Below, piece after piece: positions 1-64,000 of a stretch of DNA of 64,000 nucleotides. Position numbers and translations under genes: made by a program. The notes under the pieces are model-generated. The model was given only the letters and a program-made list of their open reading frames with translations, made no database searches and was not told where the DNA came from. Within the stretch, counting starts at the first letter, position 1; each line of letters begins with the position of its first letter. Source of the DNA: Amorphochlora amoebiformis. Its lineage: Eukaryota > Cercozoa > Chlorarachniophyceae. The stretch lies in NCBI GenBank assembly GCA_054601695.1, contig BAAHQB010000157.1:248001-312000 (forward strand), given 5' to 3'.

Positions 1-25
1 GAAGGAGAGAGGAGTGAAATACGAC

Positions 26-311
26 CTTTCTGCCTTCAACAACGTCTTCCAGAGCCCTTGTATTGCGCAGTTCAACGTCCCGCACAATCTTATACTGAAA
101 ACATCACGAATTAACCTCCACACGGTTGCCGAGAAAGAGAAAAGGTCACCTTTACTATAGTCAGTATCTCCATATCCGGGCCATCCTCATAGCAATAGGC
201 CGGGCTGTTGTTAAGTAGATATTATTCTGGGCATTATAGCCTCACAACACGACCCAGCGACTGCATAAACGACCCTTGGACTCACCTACATCTCGACGAT
301 GCTTGCCCCAT
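26..311 (-). CDS. Gene A: 5' part of unidentified gene with MGxxxS start (3 exons, 3' end off window)
   Basis: I do not recognise this protein. Three phase-consistent minus-strand exons are visible: 311..286, 204..156 and 94..26. The start ATG is at 311..309. The first residues read MGQASSRC, which fits the N-myristoylation consensus MGxxxS followed by a possible palmitoylated Cys, so membrane anchoring is inferred. The next exon is acidic (YCYEDGPDMEIL). The third is charged and probably helical (YKIVRDVELRNTRALEDVVE). Exon 3 has a good acceptor (TTTTCAG) and a GT donor just inside the window edge. The gene is divergent from gene B, with 160 bp between the two ATGs. An open plus-strand reading of 2..160 overlaps it but has no supporting start or acceptor. 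The minus model is preferred because three exons keep phase and fit the alternating strand order of the locus. Confidence 0.55.
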
Positions 312-471
312 CAGTAAACTGTTGCCGAGATAATCATCGGAGCCCAAGAAGAGAAAACCGGAATCCACATCCAATGTTCTGGGTTCCGAACCCGAAAAGT
401 TAAGTGTGTAACAGCGTTACCCAGCGTAATGTCACGCTATGATAATTATTCGGCAAAATTTGAATCGAGTA
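312..471. promoter_or_regulatory. Short divergent intergenic region between genes A and B
   Basis: These 160 bp separate the gene A ATG (minus) from the gene B ATG (plus) and must hold both 5' UTRs and promoters. The sequence is of mixed composition and free of the (TA)n tracts that fill the introns. I see no clear TATA box or other named element. Confidence 0.45.
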
Positions 472-21570
<21,099 letters not shown>

Positions 21571-21640
21571 ATTTGAGTTAAACGATCATGATGTTGGTCA
21601 ACTTCGATAAATATTTGTGTTTACGTACGCAATATAATGT

Positions 21641-21725
<85 letters not shown>

Positions 21726-21750
21726 GCACACATACAAATATGGACACACC

Positions 21751-21817
<67 letters not shown>

Positions 21818-21966
21818 GTATATATAAATAATATATATGTATATATATATATATATGCATCATGGTATACTCAATATAAATTTGTCTAAGTATATAGACA
21901 GAGAAATGTACCATCACACGTTTCATCTCTAACGTTCATACGCATAAACATATATGTGGCATATGA

Positions 21967-22002
<36 letters not shown>

Positions 22003-22376
22003 GATATGTCGATATATATATAATGATATGTCGATGATCAGTTCGATAATATACTCAATTAGTTTAGACTAAATAAACTTTCAACTAGAAACGTTTATTG
22101 CCTATGGCTAGATTACGGGCTAAGTGAGCATCACTGATAGAGTATCATTAGCAAACACTCCATATGATAATCTAGATAAGGACAATTGTGCTATATACCC
22201 AGTAGTAGTCTACTGTGGTAGGATATGTCTAGAATATCTGAAAATATGTATATATATAATAATAATAAACTAGACTTAAGCGATAATAATTATATGTGTA
22301 CATATATATTATAATATATATATATACATATATATATACATATATATATATATATATGTGTATATATATATATATG

Positions 22377-22412
<36 letters not shown>

Positions 22413-22495
22413 TGTGTGCGTATGTGTGTGCGTATGTGTGTGTAAATATATATATATATATATATATATATACGTCTAGACGTGTCCATGTTTTC

Positions 22496-22535
<40 letters not shown>

Positions 22536-22572
22536 TATATTGTATATATATTGCAACACACATGCACACACA

Positions 22573-22644
<72 letters not shown>

Positions 22645-22808
22645 TATTATATATAATGTTATATAATAATAATAATAATAATCATATACATAGTACTACA
22701 TACAATTATATCTCATGAAGTAAATCAATTCATCCAAAACTGTAAGAAACTTGGGTTAATGCACTATTCAACTATGAACTGTAAGGTAATTAAGCAATTC
22801 CATAGGAC
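21571..22808. other. Convergent intergenic region between genes B and C
   Basis: The 1.24 kb between the two stop codons holds (TA)n tracts (21644-21720, 21760-21810, 22380-22410, 22577-22637). There is a short tandem copy of ATGATATGTCGAT (near 22001 and 22023) and a TA-poor stretch at 22050-22240 with several CTAGA words. I see no coding exon here. Both 3' UTRs and polyadenylation sites must lie within it. Confidence 0.5.
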
Positions 22809-24261
22809 TCACTGGGCGCCGCCCTGTTTTAGATCTCCCGGGACTACATTAGTTTTCGAAGGTCTCTTGTCAATTGCTACGTTGGAGTTTGATCCATTAG
22901 TTTTCGAAAGTCTCTTGTCAATCGTCACGTTGGAGTTTGATCCATCGCCCGAAGTAGTCTTAAGTCGTGACATTTTGCAGTCTGATCCATCGTGTGAAGC
23001 AGTCTTAAGTCGCGATGGAAATTCTCCCAGGGATTGCCGAGCAATTCCAGGTACAGGGGTGAGTGGAGACGAGGTTTTCATTAAGCTCACACTACGCGGG
23101 GTGCGGGGGCTCTTTGCAAACTGATTCTTATGGTATCTGCTTCTGCTTCTGCTTTCGCTGGGAGTGTAAGCCTTCACCCTCCTACGAGAGCGAGGAGATC
23201 GTCCAGAAGCAAGGGACTTTTCCACGCCAATGTTAAGCCTCCTCAACCCGCTTCCTGTCGACGACTTTGATATTCGTTGTGATTGATATGGAGTCCAGAT
23301 TATCACGATCGCCGTCAGGAGGGCCGCAAAGCACATGTGGACTTGTACATTATCCACGATCCGATTGAATTGCAGAGTCGAACAGTCATTCGGACGGTTG
23401 ATGTGGCGCAGATCGTTGTACATTACGAGGACAAACGCTACAGCAATCAAAACAGCGGCAGCCTGATACCAACGAAGAATGACGACCAGCCTGTCCATAA
23501 GGCCCTGGACGATCTTTGCCGTGGCCCTCTCCTCTGAAGCCTGCGCAATAGTCAAGTTTGAGAGGCGCGCTCGCAGGTTGTTTCCTTCCTTCAGCATCGA
23601 GTCGTGGGCACGATGAAGCCCATAATAAACAAAGGCCAAGCATAAGAGTGAAGAGGCGTCTCCAAGAGAACCGAATGCCCTTCGATCAAGAACCAGTTGG
23701 AGTGAGAGAGCCAGGATGTGAGAAGTGAAATAAATGACCCATGTCGAGTACAGGATAATTCTCAGGCGGGGCGGGACGACCTAGAGACAAACAAAATTGG
23801 GTGATGTCCAGTTCACAGCTCCTACATATAGCGATACCTTGCGCTCTAGCTTGAAGACAGCTTGAATCGAACTAAAGCACAAGAGATAGAAGACAAGAAA
23901 TCCCTACATGTGGAATATTTGATCAGGTTTAGTGCATAATCGAGGTGAGATTCGAACTTACAAGTGTTCTGCACATGTATTTCCCGATGGTTGACAAGCT
24001 CGCAGACCATACATCATAATCACAGGTTCGATCGACGCTCCAGATAATAAATATTACGCCCAGGCAGATTACAAGGATCTGAACCCAGCGCTTGTACCTA
24101 CTGTTAGTCCCCTGATATTCACAAAAAAACACTGAGATTTCACTCTCGTTCGAGCTCTAGAATAAAAATCTCACCAGAATCCTTTGGTAACATCCCAAAG
24201 TTAGTATTATCGCGCCCTCCGCCAAGCCCAGACTCCTTTGGACATCCGCATAGACCACCAT
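22809..24261 (-). CDS. Gene C: seven-segment membrane protein with Ser/Lys-rich repeated tail, 4 exons, 424 aa
   Basis: Function unknown. Minus-strand exons 24261..24175, 24111..23962, 23903..23838 and 23780..22809 join in phase 0 throughout. The ATG at 24261 is the first after an in-frame stop. Hydrophobic segments fall near residues 10-29 (LAEGAIILTLG), 37-55 (ILVICLGVIFIIW), 74-96 (LVFYLLCF), 107-131 (LYSTWVIYF), 143-156, 204-222 (AAAVLIAVAFVLVM) and 247-264 (CFAALLTAIVII). Seven segments would suit a receptor-like topology, but I see no family motif and do not claim a GPCR. The C-terminal tail (about 160 residues) is basic and Ser-rich, with RSRSR and internal repeats of SNSNVTIDKRLSKT type. 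This is the only gene here with a long exon (972 bp) and no microsatellite introns. It converges with gene B and diverges from gene D. Confidence 0.72.
22850..23010 (-). repeat. Coding tandem repeat in the tail of gene C
   Basis: Two near-identical units of 57-60 bp (TTAGTTTTCGAAGGTCTCTT type, starting near 22850 and 22907) are followed by two diverged units with GTCTTAAGTCG (near 22961 and 23003). They encode the repeated DGSNSNVTIDKRLSKT-like tail. Confidence 0.75.
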
Positions 24262-24404
24262 CCGACCACGATGTTTTAATCTTTTTGTTCCGTCCGACAA
24301 AATCTACGAACTTTTCTGCCCATGGCCGACTTAATAAAAAACACGTCTGATGGGTTTGACGATTTGCTCTAATTACAGGGTACCCGGTCAAATACCGCTG
24401 TCGG
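24262..24404. promoter_or_regulatory. 143-bp divergent spacer between genes C and D
   Basis: Only 143 bp separate the gene C ATG (minus) and the gene D ATG (plus). The spacer is of mixed composition, without (TA)n. It must carry both 5' UTRs and is probably a bidirectional promoter. No specific element is recognised. Confidence 0.45.
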
Positions 24405-33803
<9,399 letters not shown>

Positions 33804-33820
33804 TAATATATATAAATATA

Positions 33821-33896
<76 letters not shown>

Positions 33897-34623
33897 GATG
33901 CACAATTACAACGAATTGATTTATTTCGTGTCGTATAATATACCACTGTTTTCTCGTCAATGGCTGTACGTCCGGCCGAAATATGACCGTTTGATTCAAA
34001 TAATATATGCTGGCATATCAATATACAAAAGACATGACAGAAAAAATCCATTTAAAATAGAATACCATGACCAAAATTAAATTTTCAGGTTCAACCGACA
34101 GTGAATCGTCCATGCAGTTACTTTGCAAGCTGTAAATTCGGCTGATCCTGCACTCGCCGCTAGAACTAGTAGAATTAGCGGCCTCGAAGTAGTCAAATTC
34201 AAAGCCGCTCATCTAGCTCATTGAAACGCAAAACAACCAAAACAAGCTCGAACTAGCTTTGACTAGTTTTATGTACACGCTAAAAAACATATGTCAAAGG
34301 ACTTCATGTGAATTTAAACTTAGTCCTGAGATACTATAACATGATAGTTAATTAACTGGGCCTACTGTGTATCACGTATCTCTAGTATCTAGACCAAGAT
34401 CAAATAATATTTCAGAATGATGGCCGAAATTATAAGTATTCTGTACTCTAGATGAAGTTCTGGATAAATCATGAAACTGTGAAGGTGTATCTAAATGTAT
34501 GTACTCTAGATACTCTAGATACTAGATGGATCTGAATATTCAATAATTAATCTGTGGGCGCATTTAGACTATTTAAGATTAAGTGAAAAATCAACTTGAT
34601 AGACTGCGTATTACTACATGTAT
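33804..34623. other. Convergent intergenic region between genes D and E
   Basis: Starts with (TA)n (33830-33890). The rest (33890-34620) is mixed sequence with no phase-consistent exon. The stretch 34340-34530 is rich in CTAG words, with TCTAGTATCTAGA near 34381 and ACTCTAGATACTCTAGATACTAGATG near 34502. Similar words occur in the convergent gap between genes F and G. Confidence 0.55.
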
Positions 34624-49024
<14,401 letters not shown>

Positions 49025-49450
49025 TTTTTTTGAGGAATTCTCGGAAGTTGAGAATATTCCAGCTTACCCGTTCTTGACTCGAGTTGCACTGCGCCCATGG
49101 CTATTGATGCATTGTGTGTAGAATATAGCTCCGGGAAGCAGAATTTTCCTAGCACATACACATTCAAGACCAAAAAAATCTACACGTATGGATTATCTAC
49201 CTTGTCCCGTTCTTCTCGTTGATAATAGGGTAGACCACACCTCGACATGTGACAAACTTTGTCTTTTTGCTATGCAAGGAACTGGTAGGGGGTTTAATGG
49301 GAAAATAGATCTGAGTATCTCCTTGCCGCGCCAAGGTCACGACAGGCTCCGAAGAGGTCCCGATTTTGCATATGACAACTCGTGTGTTTGAACATCCGTT
49401 CTGGATTAGATTGATAAATTATGTATTCCATATTCCTTTCGGTGTTACCT
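49025..49450. promoter_or_regulatory. Divergent intergenic region between genes E and F
   Basis: About 0.4 kb of mixed-composition sequence between the gene E ATG (49024, minus) and the gene F ATG (49451, or 49421 in the same frame). There are no (TA)n tracts. Open frames cross it on both strands but lack splice or phase support. It probably holds both promoters and 5' UTRs. Confidence 0.45.
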
Positions 49451-51153
49451 ATGGATTTCACGCGCCTCAGCAAAAGACAGTTTGGGGTTCATAGCGCAAG
49501 GGAAGACATTACTGAGCTCTCCTGGGATTTAAGAGAAGGACATTTCAGATATCGGTCAGAGATCTCCCAGAATCTCCACATGGAGTCGCGTGGGCCTGCC
49601 GCTCCCGTCGAGGGCGGTAGCGCCGAGGTCAAGCCAGAGAAGACGCCAGGAGTTGGAAAAATGATGGAAGATATACCGAATGAAACCTCCCTGTGCGTTG
49701 GTTCAAGAGGAAATCCCGGGTAGACACGACTTTGGCGCCCGAATCCGTCTGCGCGCCGGATATTGTTTGGCATTTCCCCTCATTGCTGTGTGTTACACTT
49801 TTTTCTATCCTATTCCAGCAAAGCAACTCTCACAGTCGCGACGGTGCAACCCTCAAAGATGGTTGCAGGCTCTGGCCGAGTTGACAAGGCTCAGTCTAGC
49901 CTTGGAGCCTTCTCCAGAGATTTTGGGGATTCCAAGGCCGCGCCGCCAGACAAAACCCCCACTGTGTCCGCAATGGAAGAAGAGAGCCCCCAGGATAACC
50001 CTATCAATGCTAAATCAGGGGATGCCATAGGGAACTATAGCGTCATCGGAGATCAGTCTGGGGACTTGAAAGGCGCACAGGAGCAATCAAAACCACCATC
50101 AAAGCCCGTCGCTGAACTTGAATCCAAACCTAAACAAGCTCCTAAACAATCTCCCGACCATTCTCAACTAAACCCCAAGGCTACGGAGACCCCTGTGGCT
50201 GCAGAAGTCAAGCCCGGAGTAGAGGAGAAGCCGCCGGATTACTCGAAAGCGAAGTTACCATTGAGTAAGGACAAGTCGTCCGCTCACGACTCTTTTGCTG
50301 CTTTTTCGTCCACTAACGGCAACTCTAGCGAGGGAGACTCGAGTATCAATGGCGATTGGAGGGCGAGGTAGTGCCTTTCGTAAACTAAATTATCCATTCA
50401 AAGTGATGAATTTGCGACAGGATCGACGCGGCACGTGGGATGCTGAAGGCCGCCATTCTGTCCGAAGAATCAAGCCGGCCTAAACGGCGCCGAGGGGAGG
50501 GGAAAAAGAGCAAGGGGAAACGCGGTGGGGACGCAAATCGGCGCCGTGCGGGCCTCAAGAGGGAGGGCGTTCCAAAGATGAGGGCATGGCCGGCCAAGGC
50601 AAAGATTGTCAGGTATCCTGGAAATTGATGTGCATCTCGCCAGAGGCTGAGGGTTGGGATTTGTATCAATACATTTCTAGGCTTCTCGGGAAGATAAGGG
50701 AGGCACACCCAGTGGATCCCAACCTCTGGGTGGTTCTCGAGGTAGAAGCAAGAATATCCTAATCTGAACACTGTTGAATATTGCTCTCCCCTAATTCTTG
50801 GATTTCAGGTGGAGCCTACAAAGGGTACGTGCTCGGTAGTGCCACTACAGTCCGCTGGCGTCTTTATGAGAGGTGGCTCAACCCACTTACCTGGAAGAGA
50901 ACGAGAGATAGAGTGAAAACCTGAGGGAGAACTAGACAGGGCCACCATCGGACTGTAGAGTGGAGGGAGAGTTAACATTTACATCTGACTAATAGTAAAA
51001 CTATGAAGGTGCGAATGCGGGACAAACCAGGTATAAAGTCGTCCGCCAAAAATCTGCTGTGGATATACCGATAACGGTGAGTAAATCCAAGCATGTGCGG
51101 AGAAAAATGTATATTTAAGTATACATATGTGGACATATATAATATTATATATA

Positions 51154-51195
<42 letters not shown>

Positions 51196-51208
51196 ACCAA
51201 AATACATA

Positions 51209-51280
<72 letters not shown>

Positions 51281-51459
51281 AGATGTATATTTATATATAT
51301 TTTAAGTATATATTGCTTACACATAGATAAACAAATACATATATAATATAAAATATATATACATATATATAGAAATATATATATATGTATATATATATAT
51401 GCATATATATCTATATATATATATATGTATATGTATACAATGTATATGTATATATATAA

Positions 51460-51498
<39 letters not shown>

Positions 51499-51581
51499 TA
51501 TATATATATACATATATATGCATAATTATTATACAGTCGTATGTCACACAGTATGTAAATATATATCTATGCATTTCTCAC

Positions 51582-51631
<50 letters not shown>

Positions 51632-52058
51632 TCATATGCATACATATACATACATATATATATATGAAAATATACACATATATATATACATATATATGTA
51701 CATATATATGTATATATATATATATATATATGTGTGTATGTATGTACAGAAAAGTACAATTAAACATATATATATATATATATATACGTATATATGTACA
51801 TGTGTGCATAGATCCCATGCAGGATTATAACAATTGCACAATTATACATATTTCTTTGCACGTATACTATGTACATATATAAATACATAAATATGTATTG
51901 TACACACTAAATGTATATATGTACTTGAACACGCACATCCCTGAAGCTTTCAAATTTGGCAGGACTGCGATGTGATCGCGAGTCAGACTGTGTCACACGC
52001 GTCTTCGTTTCTGGATAAAACGTGGGCCCTCATGGAGTCTATAGATGACTTACGCTAA
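49451..52058 (+). CDS. Gene F: basic, Pro/Lys/Ser-rich protein of unknown function, 7 exons, 410 aa
   Basis: I do not recognise the family. Exons 49451..49719, 49819..50367, 50421..50612, 50681..50741, 50809..50828, 51031..51076 and 51963..52058 join in phase. An in-frame ATG at 49421 would add ten residues. Residues 90-270 are low complexity and rich in Lys, Pro, Ser and Glu ([20 protein letters not shown]), so probably disordered. Residues 290-330 are strongly basic ([26 protein letters not shown]), a likely bipartite nuclear signal or nucleic-acid contact. A compact C-terminal segment (about 338-410: [20 protein letters not shown], ...[18 protein letters not shown]) looks folded. The 20-nt exon 50809..50828 uses the donor AC|GTGCTC. 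Using the earlier donor at 50825 would instead end the protein at a stop near 51070. A nuclear role is inference only. Confidence 0.7.
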
Positions 52059-52543
52059 TGTACCCAGCGCTAGCCTGAACAAATCACAACTATCAGTGCC
52101 GTCGCGCGTTGCGCCAGTTCTTCGAACTCAAGATCGTTTGACTTTTTACTAGAAGTATCTAGAATCAGGATCATATCTCTAGTATCCAGAGTATCTAGGG
52201 TATGTAACTCCAGTAACTCAAAATGTGAAAACTTATAACGAAATGCACTAGAGTCAGGATACCAAATATTTAGAATATCTAGAATCTAGAGAATATACCT
52301 AGTATACGGCATGACTTTCGTCAAAGAAACTTAGCCTAGTTACATGCTAGTCACAGTAGCAGTAATGCCGCATGATGTTTGGTAATGATAATCTGATACC
52401 TACTAGACCTAGATATATTAAGAATAATTTCAATTGATTTGCATCCGTAGTTGCCGAGGATATACTAGTCATTTAGTAAATGTACGTTATCAGGATAACC
52501 GCTACGTCGACTGAATCTAGGAATGTACTAAAGCGTCCTTTAA
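52059..52543. other. Convergent intergenic region between genes F and G
   Basis: 485 bp of mixed composition without (TA)n. It contains a cluster of CTAG words at 52145-52310 (CTCTAGTATCCAGAGTATCTAG near 52172, AATATCTAGAATCTAGAG near 52271) resembling the D/E gap. No exon found. Confidence 0.55.
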
Positions 52544-63800
<11,257 letters not shown>

Positions 63801-63827
63801 CTATATACGTATATACATTTGATATAT

Positions 63828-63860
<33 letters not shown>

Positions 63861-64000
63861 CTACATATATCTATATATCTCTATATATATTCATATATAA
63901 TATATGAATACATGTGTACATTTATCAGTATACAGTATATATATATGTATATAGTAGAATTCATAACATGTTGATACATACATTACGTACATATATATAA

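Overview
This is nuclear DNA of an intron-rich microbial eukaryote (protist). Almost every intron is packed with (TA)n microsatellite, and vertebrate-type TTAGGG/CCCTAA repeats recur inside introns. I cannot place the species. TTAGGG-type repeats, very short exons, GT-AG introns ending directly in TA repeat, and the mix of tectonin, dermatopontin, WWE and UBA modules argue against bacteria, plants and animals. A rhizarian or similar free-living protist is a guess only. Most long open frames here are translated microsatellite (poly-Tyr/Ile, Leu/Ser, His) and are not genes.

I rebuilt genes by hand from GT-AG sites, requiring an unbroken reading phase at every junction. Seven genes result, and they alternate strictly in strand: A(-) 26..311 (partial, possible N-myristoylation start), B(+) 472..21570 (secreted lectin-like mosaic, 49 exons, 1003 aa), C(-) 22809..24261 (seven-segment membrane protein, 4 exons, 424 aa), D(+) 24405..33803 (four-CBS AMPK-gamma/SNF4-like protein, 15 exons, 336 aa), E(-) 34624..49024 (WWE + protein kinase + UBA, 25 exons, 578 aa), F(+) 49451..52058 (basic, low-complexity protein of unknown function, 7 exons, 410 aa) and G(-) 52544..>63800 (short-chain dehydrogenase with an N-terminal extension running off the window, 19 visible exons). 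Divergent starts are only about 160, 143 and 400-426 bp apart. Convergent ends are 485-1240 bp apart.

B begins with a signal peptide, followed by about 100 unclassified residues, tectonin-type repeats, three concanavalin A/LamG-like repeats and a dermatopontin-like triplicate, suggesting an extracellular carbohydrate-binding protein. D reads as an energy or nucleotide sensor subunit. E couples a likely ubiquitin or PAR reader (WWE), an apparently active kinase and a ubiquitin reader (UBA). G keeps the SDR cofactor motif and the YxxxK pair but has lost the NNAG motif and the catalytic serine.

Two large telomere-like arrays (16513-17458 in B, 29306-30563 in D) lie wholly inside introns and share a non-telomeric spacer module. 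Several introns carry tandem duplications that copy a splice acceptor plus the start of the next exon, leaving decoy exons.
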